Shown: one piece after another, positions 43,604 to 51,978 of the stretch
Numbering within the stretch: position 1 is the stretch's first letter
Layout: every line of letters begins with the position of its first letter
Source: Bradyrhizobium sp. U87765 SZCCT0048
GTDB taxonomy: Bacteria; Pseudomonadota; Alphaproteobacteria; Rhizobiales; Xanthobacteraceae
Assembly (NCBI RefSeq): GCF_018131225.1
Contig: NZ_JAFCMM010000005.1
Coordinates: 698,510-762,509, forward strand
Length of the DNA: 64,000 nucleotides
Direction: 5' to 3'
Translations under genes and position numbers: made by a program
Notes under the pieces: generated by a model
Seen by the model: the letters and a program-made list of their open reading frames with translations, nothing else
What the model was told of the DNA's origin: nothing
Database searches by the model: none

Positions 43604-43999
43604 ATGTGGGGGGCGATCTTTTCGTTTCTCGGCGGCCCGGTGATGTCCGGTATCGTCAGCGCCTACAAGGCGCGCCTGCAGTCGCTCGACAGCCGGGATC
43701 AGAAGGCGCTGGAGCTGGCCGAAGCCGAGATCCGCTCCGAGATCGCCGCGCGCGCCGAAGCGACGAAGCTGCTGATCGCCGAGCAGGGCCGCTGGTACAC
43801 GGCGATGATCCGGCCGCTGTTCGCCGCGCCCTTCATCATCTTCGCCTTCAAGGTGGTGGTGTGGGACAAGGTGCTCGGCCTCGGCGTCACGGATCGCCTC
43901 GACCCGAATTTCTGGGCCGTGTTCCAGACCATCGTCGTGTCCTATTTCGGCGCCACGGCGATCGAGCGGGTGTCGAAAATCTTCAGGAGAGGCGGATGA
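43604..43999 (+). CDS. Holin-family protein (3TM/GTA-holin-like)
   Basis: This 131-residue protein has an N-terminal amphipathic part (MWGAIFSFLGGPVMSGIVSA), a charged helix (QKALELAEAEIRSEIAARAE) and two hydrophobic stretches around WYTAMIRPLFAAPFIIFAFK and VFQTIVVSYFGATAI. This matches the GTA-holin/3TM holin layout with the RPLF-type motif. It would form the membrane lesion that releases the endolysin. It overlaps the next gene by four bases. Confidence 0.72.
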   Translation: MWGAIFSFLGGPVMSGIVSAYKARLQSLDSRDQKALELAEAEIRSEIAARAEATKLLIAEQGRWYTAMIRPLFAAPFIIFAFKVVVWDKVLGLGVTDRLDPNFWAVFQTIVVSYFGATAIERVSKIFRRGG

Positions 44000-44247
44000 C
44001 GGTGAGTCACGAGGTACGCGAGATCGCGGAGGAGACGGCGCGTGCGACGGTGAAGGAGTTCTTCCTCGCGCTCGGCGTCAATGCCGACGATCCCGACGCG
44101 GTGATCGCCGTGCAGAAGGATTTCGCCCATCTGCGCGCCTGGCGCGAGGCGAGCGACACGGTCAAGCGCAAGGGGCTGGGGACGGCGGTGACCATTATCG
44201 TCACCGGCGTGCTCGGGCTGATCTGGCTGGCGGTCAGCCGGCACTGA
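43996..44247 (+). CDS. Small phage protein with C-terminal membrane helix
   Basis: This 83-residue protein (MTVSHEVREIAEETARATVK) has an acidic helical N-terminal region and a single C-terminal membrane helix (AVTIIVTGVLGLIWLAV). It is the last gene of the phage module and is coupled to the holin (ATGA). It resembles short conserved proteins at the end of alphaphage lysis cassettes; function unknown. Confidence 0.65.
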   Translation: MTVSHEVREIAEETARATVKEFFLALGVNADDPDAVIAVQKDFAHLRAWREASDTVKRKGLGTAVTIIVTGVLGLIWLAVSRH

Positions 44248-44634
44248 GCCGCGCCCGGGCCGGTCTCGAGCCATCCGCGCCGGCGCACGATAGACTCGCC
44301 GCGCAATCGTCCCGCCGCCGCGCTGCGGCGTGCGATCCCGGCAACGGCAACTCCCGGCGGTATCATGGCAGGCGGCGATCGTCGCGCTTTGCCGGATCGA
44401 TCAGCAGGCCCGGATCATTACATGATGACAAGAGATTCGCAGACGACGTTGCCGATGTGGCGATGGGCTGGAGAATGACCTGACGAGCCGTTGACGTGAA
44501 TCCGCTGGCAGACCGGCCGTCTGCTTCCTCCCGACTTGGCCCGGCACGCCTTGCCCCCCTCGGCGTGTCGGGCCATTTATCGTTTTCAGCACTGCTTTTC
44601 AGTCGCGGGCGCCCGGTCTGTCGCGGATGCCGCG
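44248..44634. other. Gene-free stretch at the right phage edge
   Basis: No gene was recognised over about 390 bases. A strong hairpin lies at 44538-44574. No tRNA fragment and no convincing att-like match to the left edge were found. Confidence 0.6.
44538..44574. terminator. Strong hairpin, possible terminator
   Basis: GGCCCGGCACGCC and GGCGTGTCGGGCC form a 13-base stem with one wobble pair and an 11-base loop. The downstream ATTTATCGTTTT is only moderately T-rich. It lies before the 3' end of the leftward glycosyltransferase gene and could end transcription from both sides. Confidence 0.6.
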
Positions 44635-46089
44635 TCAGCGCGTGCGTTCGTAGACGCGCAATTCCTCGCCTACCGTATGCACGCGCGCGCGCTCCTGCCA
44701 GTCCTGCGCCGGCGCGCGCTGGGCCAGCGCGGCACGCTCCTGCGGCGTCATCACGGCGACGGCCGCGCCCTGCGTGGCGGCGAGCGCATCCAGCGACGGC
44801 AGCTCGTGGATCGGCGCCGTGACATAGGCCAGCATGTTGTGCTCGGCCGAGCTCTGCAGCACATAGAGCGGCCCCTGCACCGTGCGGCGTACCGCCTGCG
44901 TGGCCTCACCGGCGACCTGCGCCTCGTTGAACAGCCGCGGCATCAACGGCATCACGATCCAGCTGACGACGACGACATAGGCCGTGATCAGGGTCGCAAT
45001 CGACAGCGCGCTGACGACGACGCGCGTGTGCGGCCCGCGCCAGCGCGCGAACATCACCCCGCACATCACCGCGAGCGCCGGATTGGCCGGCATGGCGTAG
45101 CGCGTCGCGACGCCGCCCGGCCACACCAGCAGCACCAGCGAGCACGCCAGGCCGTAGATCAGCGCCGCGCGCATCAGTTCGATGTCGGGCTCCTTCGCGC
45201 CGCGCCATGCGACGACGATGGCGGGGCCCAGCAGGATGGTGCCCGGCAGCCATTCGGCGATCAGGCTGATCAGAAAATCGAGATGGTCGCCGACGAGGCG
45301 CAGGCCGCCGAGGCTGAACAGCCGCGAGTGCACCGCCCAGCCATGGAGATCGTCGGGCCGCGCCACCGCGACATACCATGCGCCGACCACGACGCCGGCG
45401 ATGGCGTTCGCCAGCACGAAGCCGGGCAGTTGCCGCCAGTCGCGCCGCGCCAGCAGCGCAAGGCCGAGCCCGATGGTGACATAGCCGACCGGCTGCGGCC
45501 CCTTGGTGAGGCCGGCGAGGCCCATCAGCGCGCCGATCATGATCCAGCGCACGAGCGTCAGCCGCCCGGCCGCGGCGCTCTTCCACCATAGCCAGAACGC
45601 GCTGAACAGCAGCACCGAGGTGGTGACGTCCGGCTCGGCAGTGATCGCCTTTTGCGCCACCATCGGGCTCGCGAACCAGCACAGCGCGCCGAACAGCCCG
45701 GCCGCCTTGCCGCCCACCGACCTGACGAGGTCGTAGACCAGAACGCCACCGAGGATCAGGAAGGCGACATGCGGCAGCCGCGTCAGCGGCGCCGTGATCT
45801 CGCCGGCGAGCGCGCCGAGCGCGGCAACGATCCATGACAGCAGCACCGGCCGTTCGACGAAGCGCACGCCATAGCGGGTGGGCGTCAGCCAGTGGCCGTC
45901 CTCGAGCGCGCCGCGCGCCAGCGAGATTACCGTGCCTTCCTCGTGATGGACGGCGCGCAGCAGCAGCGCCGGGCCGGTGATCAGGAGGGCGATGGCGAGC
46001 ATCCACAGCAGCGGGCGGCGGGTGTCGTCGAGCCTGTTGAAGCGGCCGAGCAGCCACTGGCCCGGAACGAAGAAGTGATACAGCAGCAT
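44635..46089 (-). CDS. GT39-type membrane glycosyltransferase
   Basis: From the ATG at 46089 this is a 484-residue protein with about ten membrane helices. The first periplasmic loop has the acidic motif HHEEGTVISLARGALEDG and then RYGVRFVERPVLLSW, typical of GT39/ArnT-like enzymes that transfer a lipid-linked sugar to an envelope acceptor. An upstream in-frame TTG at 46149 would add 20 residues. The acceptor and sugar are unknown. It borders the right phage edge. Confidence 0.8.
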   Translation of the reverse strand: MLLYHFFVPGQWLLGRFNRLDDTRRPLLWMLAIALLITGPALLLRAVHHEEGTVISLARGALEDGHWLTPTRYGVRFVERPVLLSWIVAALGALAGEITAPLTRLPHVAFLILGGVLVYDLVRSVGGKAAGLFGALCWFASPMVAQKAITAEPDVTTSVLLFSAFWLWWKSAAAGRLTLVRWIMIGALMGLAGLTKGPQPVGYVTIGLGLALLARRDWRQLPGFVLANAIAGVVVGAWYVAVARPDDLHGWAVHSRLFSLGGLRLVGDHLDFLISLIAEWLPGTILLGPAIVVAWRGAKEPDIELMRAALIYGLACSLVLLVWPGGVATRYAMPANPALAVMCGVMFARWRGPHTRVVVSALSIATLITAYVVVVSWIVMPLMPRLFNEAQVAGEATQAVRRTVQGPLYVLQSSAEHNMLAYVTAPIHELPSLDALAATQGAAVAVMTPQERAALAQRAPAQDWQERARVHTVGEELRVYERTR

Positions 46090-46384
46090 GAAGGGAGGTC
46101 GCACCGGACGGGAGGGAACCGCTCTCCTGTCGGCAACCGGCGTGGCCAAGTCAAGGCGGGCGGAGGGGGGGATGGCGTAAAGTGAGTTTACTAACCTTGC
46201 TTTTCCGGGGCTGACGGGCGCCCGATGTTCCCGGCCTGTTCCTGCCTTAACCAGTCGGCCCGCAAAAATCCATCGATCCTATCGACTGTTACGCAGGAAA
46301 GGGTAGCATGAAGGCCTGTCTGGACCGGCGGGAACCAATCCCCGTGCCGATCCATTGGTTGCGTGTTGCGTTTGGAGTTTTCAG

Positions 46385-47356
46385 ATGGCGCCGCGTCCGA
46401 ACTGGAAGGGCTTTTTGCGTCTGTCGCTGGTGACGTGCCCGGTGGCGCTGTACCCGGCGACGTCCGAGTCCGAGAAGATCAGCTTCAACCAGATCAACAA
46501 GAACACCGGCCACCGCATCAAGTACATGAAGGTGGACGCCGAGACCGGCGACGAGGTCGAATCCTCGGACATCGTCAAGGGCTACAAGGTCGATACCGAC
46601 ACCTATCTGCAGGTCAGCCAGGACGAGATCGACGCGATCCTGCCCGAGAGCAGCCGCACCATCGAGATCGACGCGTTCGTGCCCAAGAGCGAGATCGACG
46701 ATCTCTATCTGGTGCGGCCGTATTACCTCGTGCCGGACGGCAAGGTCGGCCACGACGCCTATGCGGTGATCCGCGAGACCATCAAGGCGATGGACAAGGT
46801 GGCGCTGGCGCGCGTGGTGCTGACCAACCGCGAGCATGTCATCGCGCTGCAGGCGCGCGGCAAGGGCCTGATGGGCCTGCTGCTGCGCTATCCCTACGAG
46901 GTGCGCGACGAAGGCGAGTATTTCGACGGCATCCAGGACGTCAAGGTGACGAAGGAGATGCTGGATCTCGCCGAGCATATCGTGGCCAGCAAGTCCGGCC
47001 ACTTCGAACCCGACAAGTTCGAGGACGAGTACGAGAGTGCGATGATCGATCTGATCAATCGCAAGAAGGCCGGCCAGCCCATCGCCAGGGGCAAGGCGCG
47101 CAGCGAAGGCAACGTCATCGACCTGATGGATGCGCTGCGCAAGAGCCTCGGCCGCGACGTCAAGGCGCCGGCGGCTGCCGAGAAGGCCGCAAGGCCGGCC
47201 AAGGGCAAGAAGCCGCGCAAGCGTATCGAAGGCCAGAAGGAGATGCTGTTCCCGATCGCAGGCAAGGGCGGCAAGACCGCCGCCGCCAAGGAAGCGCCGC
47301 GCGAGGCCGCAAAGAAGCCGGCGCGTTCCCCCGGGCGCCAGCGCAAGGCGGGTTGA
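46385..47356 (+). CDS. ku: Ku, non-homologous end-joining DNA-end protein
   Basis: This 323-residue protein starts MAPRPNWKGFLRLSLVTCPV, the characteristic bacterial Ku opening, followed by the Ku core (EKISFNQINKNTGHRIKYMK) and the C-terminal Lys/Ala/Pro-rich tail. Ku binds broken DNA ends and recruits LigD. No ligD gene is present in this window. The ATG at 46385 is preferred over 46355. The 235 bases before it hold no other gene. Confidence 0.96.
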   Translation: MAPRPNWKGFLRLSLVTCPVALYPATSESEKISFNQINKNTGHRIKYMKVDAETGDEVESSDIVKGYKVDTDTYLQVSQDEIDAILPESSRTIEIDAFVPKSEIDDLYLVRPYYLVPDGKVGHDAYAVIRETIKAMDKVALARVVLTNREHVIALQARGKGLMGLLLRYPYEVRDEGEYFDGIQDVKVTKEMLDLAEHIVASKSGHFEPDKFEDEYESAMIDLINRKKAGQPIARGKARSEGNVIDLMDALRKSLGRDVKAPAAAEKAARPAKGKKPRKRIEGQKEMLFPIAGKGGKTAAAKEAPREAAKKPARSPGRQRKAG

Positions 47357-47368
47357 CGGAGCAGCGCC

Positions 47369-47668
47369 ATGGGCATCGACCGGCACGAGTGGGAGCATCG
47401 CAACTACAAGTCCGGGCGGGTCCTGAAGACCGCGCCGGCGCTGCAGCCCGGGCTCGAGGACGATCCGCTTGTGCATGACGGCTCGCTCGGCGACGCCGCG
47501 CCGGCGGGCGACAAGCCTGCGCCAGTGAAGGACAAGGCGGCGCCGGCGAAGGACAAGGCTGCGCCAGTCAAGGGCAAGGCGACGCCGGCGAGCAAGCCCG
47601 TCAGCAAGAGCGCGGCGAAGGCGGGCAGGGGCAAGACACCGGCGAAGACATCGGCCCGGGCGAGATGA
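47369..47668 (+). CDS. Lys/Ala/Pro-rich small basic protein after Ku
   Basis: This 99-residue protein begins MGIDRHEWEHRNYKSGRVLK and has a tail of repeated VKDKAAPA-like units resembling the basic Ku tail. It lies 12 bases after ku and overlaps the next gene by four bases, so it is probably translated with it. A DNA-associated role is inference from charge and context; no family recognised. Confidence 0.6.
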   Translation: MGIDRHEWEHRNYKSGRVLKTAPALQPGLEDDPLVHDGSLGDAAPAGDKPAPVKDKAAPAKDKAAPVKGKATPASKPVSKSAAKAGRGKTPAKTSARAR

Positions 47669-47943
47669 CCATGCGCAAGCTGATCGATTTCGACGACGAG
47701 ACGTTCAGCCAGCTCAAGCAGCTCGGGCGCGACCGCATGGCGACGCTGCAGGAGCTCGCCGACGAGGCCTTCGCCGATCTTCTCAGGAAACATGGCGTGC
47801 CGATCGACCTGCGCGACGCGCTGCGCAAGAGCGCACGCGGGGTGCCGGCCAGCGCGGCGCCGGCGGCGCGATTGCCGGCGCGGACGCGATCCGCGGCTCC
47901 GCGACAGGCCGCGCAGCGACGAGGCAAGGCGTCCGGCCGTTAG
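47665..47943 (+). CDS. Small ribbon-helix-helix-like protein with basic tail
   Basis: This 92-residue protein has an N-terminal strand-helix-helix (MRKLIDFDDETFSQLKQLGR, then ATLQELADEAFADLLRK) resembling ribbon-helix-helix DNA-binding proteins, plus a basic Ala/Arg/Pro-rich tail. It is coupled by ATGA to the preceding basic protein. A regulator or DNA-end accessory are both possible; the fold call is from pattern only. Confidence 0.6.
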   Translation: MTMRKLIDFDDETFSQLKQLGRDRMATLQELADEAFADLLRKHGVPIDLRDALRKSARGVPASAAPAARLPARTRSAAPRQAAQRRGKASGR

Positions 47944-48144
47944 GGCGGCCCGCAGCCGCGGCGAACGCGCCGACGGTGAAGGCGAATGACGTCCCCGCGA
48001 GTGACTGGGCGGGGAGTGACTTGACGACGAGCAACTTGGCGTCGAGCGACAGTGACGACAATGACAAGTCCCGGCACCCCGCCGCATGCCGGTGGGACAA
48101 GACCGGGGGAGGCGATGATCGGGCAGGTTGGACAGGACGGTGTC

Positions 48145-48390
48145 ATGCGTTACCAGAAGCCGGAGGATATCGCGCGGCAGATTGCCGAGCGACGATTTCA
48201 GCGCAGCACGTGGAACGACGGCATGAAGCGCGACAGCTTCCTGCTGCCGCGCGCCGAGGCCCGCGCCAAGGCCAAGGAATATCTCGCGCGCTATCCCAAG
48301 GCGGCCTACATGAGCGAGGTCGAGAACTGGCGCGAGCTGCCGGACGACATGATCGAGTTCACCATGCGCAGGCTGCCGTCGGCGGACTGA
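48145..48390 (+). CDS. Small conserved-looking protein of unknown function
   Basis: This 81-residue protein (MRYQKPEDIARQIAERRFQR) is helical and basic with the central segment YPKAAYMSEVENWRELPDD. AGGA seven bases upstream supports the start at 48145; an in-frame ATG at 48115 also exists. No family recognised. Host-type repeats follow it. Confidence 0.55.
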   Translation: MRYQKPEDIARQIAERRFQRSTWNDGMKRDSFLLPRAEARAKAKEYLARYPKAAYMSEVENWRELPDDMIEFTMRRLPSAD

Positions 48391-48789
48391 ACCGGCACCG
48401 TGAGGTCTTCATGGCGAGGAGCGCGGCATCGCCGCGCGTCCTGCGCCCTGAGGGTCTCACCGAAAATGCGTCAGGCGACGGCGCGTTCCGTATTTCTCTG
48501 TCGTGGCCGGGCTTGTCCCGGCCATCTCGCTTGGGGACGCAGTACCTTCCTGATCGAGGTCGCCGGGACAAGCCCGGCGACGAAAAATTTGGATCGCTGA
48601 TTGCTTTTTCGGTCAAGCTCTGAGGCCGTGGCGCTGATGCCTGAACCTTCGCGACGCGGCTGCGCTGCGCCTCACACCGGGTGATCAAAACGCGCGTCAT
48701 GCGATAAGGCAGCCGGATTGCCGGCGCAATCCGGCGGTCATGAGCGAGTGGGGCGAACTTCGACACGACGGCCGGCCGCCGTTTGCGCG
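48391..48789. other. Intergenic stretch of about 400 bases made largely of host repeats
   Basis: 48408-48592 carries the repeats listed separately. The remaining ~200 bases (48593-48789) show no recognised gene, RNA or strong hairpin; short frames lack family features. The stretch separates the rightward small gene from the 3' end of the leftward oxidoreductase. Confidence 0.6.
48408..48592. repeat. Host palindromic intergenic repeats
   Basis: A block with CATGGCGAGGAGCGCGG...CCTGAGGG (about 48411-48465) is related to the one at 32088-32134. A second block with GGCCGGGCTTGTCCCGGCC (48505-48523) and CGCCGGGACAAGCCCGGCG (48561-48579) gives two strong hairpins, the type also found at 23562-23649. 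No gene was recognised here. Confidence 0.7.
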
Positions 48790-49806
48790 CTACGCCCTCA
48801 CCCTGATCACCACCTTGCCGACATGGGTGGCGGCGCGCAGGTGCGCATAGGCGTTCTCGACGTCATCGAAGGCGAACACCCTGTCGATCACCGGCGTGAT
48901 GCGATGCTCGGCGATGAACCCCAGCATGTTCTCGAAATGCGCCCGCGAGCCGACGGTGATGCCGAGGATGTCGGCGTTCATGCCCTGCAGCCGCGCGAGG
49001 TTGGGCTGTGGCCCGAAGCCGGTCAGCACGCCGATCTGGGCAATGCGTCCGCCGGCGCCGATCACGTTCAGCGCACGCTGATAGGTCTGCGGCCCGCCGA
49101 GCTCCAGCACATGGCTGACGCCCGCGCCGCCGGTGAGTTCGAGCACCGCGGCGTCCCACTCCGGGGTCGTGCGGTAGTTGACGAGGTCGGTGGCGCCGAG
49201 CGCCCGGGCGCGCGCCAGCTTGTCGTCGGACGACGACAGCACGATCACCCGTGCGCCGAGCGCCACGGCGAACTGCAGGCCGAACAGCGCGACGCCGCCG
49301 GTGCCCTGCACCAGCACCGTGTCGCCGGCGCGCAGGCCGCCGCGAACCACCAGCGCGTGCCACGCCGTCACGGCGGCGCAGGGCAGCGTCGCCGCGGCCA
49401 TGGCGTCAAGCGTGTCCGGCAGGCGCACCCAGGCATGCTCCGGCAGCACGACATGTTCGGCGAGCACGCCGTCGGTCAGGCTGCCGCCGAGCGCCGCGTT
49501 CATGTAACGGGCGTGGAACGGGCCGTCGGTCCAGTCGCGGAAGAACGACGCGGCGACGCGGTCGCCGACCGCGAGGCGGTGGACATTGACGCCGACGGCG
49601 TCGACCTCTCCGGCGGCGTCCGACAGCGGGATGCGGCCCTCGCCGTTGCCTTTGGCGACGCCGTCGCGCACCAGCAGGTCACGGTAGTTGAGGCTCGCGG
49701 CGGCGATGCGCACGCGCACTTCGCCGGCCTTTGGTTCTGGCAAGGGTGCATCGGTCAGGGTGGCGCGCGCGCCGTCGGCGTGGCGGGTCAGGCGGTAGAG
49801 TTTCAT
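48790..49806 (-). CDS. Zinc-independent MDR-type quinone oxidoreductase
   Basis: This 338-residue cytosolic enzyme has the MDR GroES-like N-terminal domain (VRVRIAAASLNYRDLLVRDG), the catalytic-fold segment SDAAGEVDAVG and a Rossmann nucleotide loop TVLVQGTGGVALFGLQFAVA. The zinc-binding cysteines of alcohol dehydrogenases are not obvious, pointing to a quinone or enone reductase. It is divergent from a MerR gene, with a MerR-type promoter in the 110-base gap, so induction by an electrophile or redox signal is likely. Confidence 0.88.
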   Translation of the reverse strand: MKLYRLTRHADGARATLTDAPLPEPKAGEVRVRIAAASLNYRDLLVRDGVAKGNGEGRIPLSDAAGEVDAVGVNVHRLAVGDRVAASFFRDWTDGPFHARYMNAALGGSLTDGVLAEHVVLPEHAWVRLPDTLDAMAAATLPCAAVTAWHALVVRGGLRAGDTVLVQGTGGVALFGLQFAVALGARVIVLSSSDDKLARARALGATDLVNYRTTPEWDAAVLELTGGAGVSHVLELGGPQTYQRALNVIGAGGRIAQIGVLTGFGPQPNLARLQGMNADILGITVGSRAHFENMLGFIAEHRITPVIDRVFAFDDVENAYAHLRAATHVGKVVIRVRA

Positions 49807-49840
49807 GGTCGTTGTCTCGCGGTTGGCGGTCGGGGAGAGG

Positions 49841-49873
49841 GATGCTAGAGTCTGACAGCGCTGTCAGGGTCAA
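49841..49873 (-). promoter_or_regulatory. MerR-type promoter with palindrome in a long spacer
   Basis: On the minus strand TTGACC is followed by a 19-base spacer and CTAGCA (or 20 bases and TAGCAT). The spacer contains the perfect palindrome CTGACAGCGCTGTCAG at 49852-49867. An over-long 19-20 base spacer with the dyad between -35 and -10 is the hallmark of MerR-activated promoters. It would drive the oxidoreductase gene. Confidence 0.8.
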
Positions 49874-49916
49874 GCGGTCGCATGACCGGGCGGCGGCACG
49901 CGGCGGATCGGGACGA

Positions 49917-50363
49917 ATGAAGATCGGCGAATTGTCACGGCGCACCGGCGTGAGTGTCCGGATGCTGCGCTACTACGAGGCGGAAGGGCTGCTGGCGCCC
50001 GCCCGCACCGGGGCGGGCTATCGCGACTATGACGCCTCCGCCGAGGTGACGGTGCGGCGCATCCGCCTGCTCGGCGAGGCCGGGCTGAAGCTCGATGCCG
50101 TTCGCCAGTTGCTGCCGTGCCTGCTCGGCGATACGCCGCATTTCGTGCCATGCGCGGCGTTGCGCGCCGGCCTTGCGCGAGAGATGAAGGAGCTCGACGC
50201 CCGCATCGGCGCGCTCACGCACAGCCGCCGCCTGCTCGCGGGGTTTCTGAAGAACCTGCCGGAGGAGGGCGCGGTGACGGCGGCCGCGCCGGTCGCATCC
50301 GGCGCCGCGGGCCGGCGCGCCGCTCGACGAGACGTGAACAAGGCGGTATCGGCGCGGGGATAG
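49917..50363 (+). CDS. MerR family transcriptional regulator
   Basis: This 148-residue protein starts MKIGELSRRTGVSVRMLRYY, the canonical MerR helix-turn-helix, then the winged part (GLLAPARTGAGYRDYDASAE) and a helical dimerisation region (MKELDARIGALTHSRRLLAG). Cys residues at LLPCLLG and FVPCAALR could sense a ligand but do not form a known metal site. It is divergent from the oxidoreductase it probably activates through the dyad at 49852-49867. Confidence 0.92.
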   Translation: MKIGELSRRTGVSVRMLRYYEAEGLLAPARTGAGYRDYDASAEVTVRRIRLLGEAGLKLDAVRQLLPCLLGDTPHFVPCAALRAGLAREMKELDARIGALTHSRRLLAGFLKNLPEEGAVTAAAPVASGAAGRRAARRDVNKAVSARG

Positions 50364-50422
50364 CATGAGCCGCCGCAAGCTGCGCCGCGACGCGCGGCCG
50401 CGGCGGTCAGGGAGGTGCAGAG

Positions 50423-50713
50423 ATGAGAACCGTTGGGATGATCCGAGGACTGAAATCCGCGCTGCTGCTCGGCGCGCTCGCGATCGCCGCATGGCCGGCA
50501 GGCGGACGCGCCGAAACCGTGAGGGCGCATCATCGCGCGGCCGTGAACCAGGCCGCACCACAGGCGACGCCGGATCCGCGCATCGCGCGTCCGGCGCCGG
50601 ACATGAGCGGCGGCAATGCCGCGGCCGGCGGCAACAACGCCAATTCGATGAACGGCTCGAACAGCGCCGCCGAGAATGCCAACGGCCGGTCGAGCGGCGG
50701 TTATGGCGGCTGA
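50423..50713 (+). CDS. Small exported Gly/Asn/Ala-rich protein
   Basis: This 96-residue protein has a signal peptide (LKSALLLGALAIAAWPAGG) and a mature part rich in Pro, then Asn/Gly/Ser repeats (NAAAGGNNANSMNGSNSAAE). GGGAGGTG precedes the ATG. It is likely disordered in the periplasm or outside the cell; no function recognised. Confidence 0.6.
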   Translation: MRTVGMIRGLKSALLLGALAIAAWPAGGRAETVRAHHRAAVNQAAPQATPDPRIARPAPDMSGGNAAAGGNNANSMNGSNSAAENANGRSSGGYGG

Positions 50714-51103
50714 CTGCCCCTGACAATGCGACTGACCTGACGAGCATCATCTGCCGCATCCGGCGCGTGCTGCAAAGCGCGGCGCATGTGATTGTTCATG
50801 TGGTTGCTGACGACGGCATCGAACGGCGGATGCGTTCGACAGCAAGCGATGTCCTGACCGGTTGGCCTATCGTGCGGCGGTCGCGGCACATGCGATGCGC
50901 CTGTGCGCGTCTTGCGCGGCATCTGCCGTCGCAGGACCGTCGATTGTGTCGGTCGATGTCTATCCTGTGTGATGCTACCGCCGCGGGCGCGCGCGATCGA
51001 GCCGCGACGCGTTGCGTATCGCTGTGGATGGGGTTCGTCGTAACCAGCCATTCAGCAGCTGCTGCTAATCTCCTGCGCAGTCATTCTGGTCGGGGACGCC
51101 AGC
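50714..51103. other. Gene-free stretch
   Basis: About 390 bases without a recognised gene, RNA or strong hairpin. Short frames in both directions have no family features. Confidence 0.5.
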
Positions 51104-51688
51104 ATGGTGACGATCATGGACAGCGATTGCGGTGTGCAGAGTCTCGCGCCGGAGAAGCCGGCGCGATCGCATGCGGCCGAGCGGCTGAGGCGATCCGCCG
51201 ACGGCGTCTTCCGCCTCAGCCGCAATGTCGCCGTCGGCTGTCTCGTCCTCGCCGGGCTGCACAGCCTGCTGTCGTCCGAGCAACTGGCCTACCGCATCGT
51301 CAGCCTGATCTTTCTCGGCGTGCTGCCGGCGCTCGCAGTTCATCTTGCCGGACATTTTGCGTTTCGCGTGCTCGTGGTGGCGAGCGCCGTGCATGATCCC
51401 GTCGCGGCGTGGCTGGGCCGTTGCGCACGGGTGGCTCGCGCCATCGCCATCGCGCTGCGCGACGGCTATGGCCGTCCGGCGGTCGCGAGCGTGCGCCGGC
51501 TGGCGACGCCGCTCGCCTTGCGCATCGGATGCGCGGGGCGCCGTGTCGTTGACGCCGGCTCGGCCGCGATCATTGGGATGCTGCCGTCGCGCCGTAACGC
51601 GATCCGCGCCGCGACATGTCCGATCCGCCTCTTCGCCCATGGCCTGCTGTGGCTGCAGTCGGCCGCGGCGGCCCACCGGCCTGTGTGA
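51104..51688 (+). CDS. Membrane protein of unknown function
   Basis: This 194-residue Arg/Ala-rich protein has two central hydrophobic helices (NVAVGCLVLAGLHSLLSSEQ and IVSLIFLGVLPALAVHLAGH) and weaker ones later. Basic stretches flank the helices. No family recognised. It precedes the secretion locus but is separated from it by 290 bases that look regulatory and are AT-rich near 51820-51900. Confidence 0.55.
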   Translation: MVTIMDSDCGVQSLAPEKPARSHAAERLRRSADGVFRLSRNVAVGCLVLAGLHSLLSSEQLAYRIVSLIFLGVLPALAVHLAGHFAFRVLVVASAVHDPVAAWLGRCARVARAIAIALRDGYGRPAVASVRRLATPLALRIGCAGRRVVDAGSAAIIGMLPSRRNAIRAATCPIRLFAHGLLWLQSAAAAHRPV

Positions 51689-51978
51689 GCGCGGCCGGCG
51701 GCGGCATCCGATTCCCGGGCGAATCGTCCTGCGAATACAACCCCAGGACGGCTTCGGGGTGATTGCGGCAGGACTGAGTCGGTTGGCCGAATCTCAACCC
51801 GTGCAGACTTCAGTTTGTCTTAACGTATGGTAAATGGGTCACAGTTCTCCCTAATATTCTGAAATATTTCCGATTTTTTCCTAGGACCATTGTCCTTCCC
51901 TGACACGAAGCTGAATCGGCGTCGTTGATTTGCGCAGGGCCCATTGCTAGCCGTCCAAGGTGGGAGTGGGACCATTTT

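Larger units (their letters stand above)
18123..44247 (+). mobile_element. Podovirus-like prophage late module, no integrase seen
   Basis: From TerS to the last lysis gene the order is packaging, portal, fibre/decoration, scaffold, coat, adaptor, tail, ejection, collar and lysis, almost all on the plus strand. P22-type portal and N4-gp56-type coat families, with no sheath or tape measure, indicate a short-tailed virion. No integrase, repressor, excisionase or replication gene was recognised between the flanking host genes (Flp pilin, GT39). Convincing att repeats were not found; edges are given as the outermost phage genes. Confidence 0.85.

Noticed and set aside
17992..44510. Possible attachment core TGACGTGAAT at both phage edges
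   Set aside because: Only ten bases match and the positions are not next to a tRNA or integrase; a match of this length is likely by chance over the two flanks.
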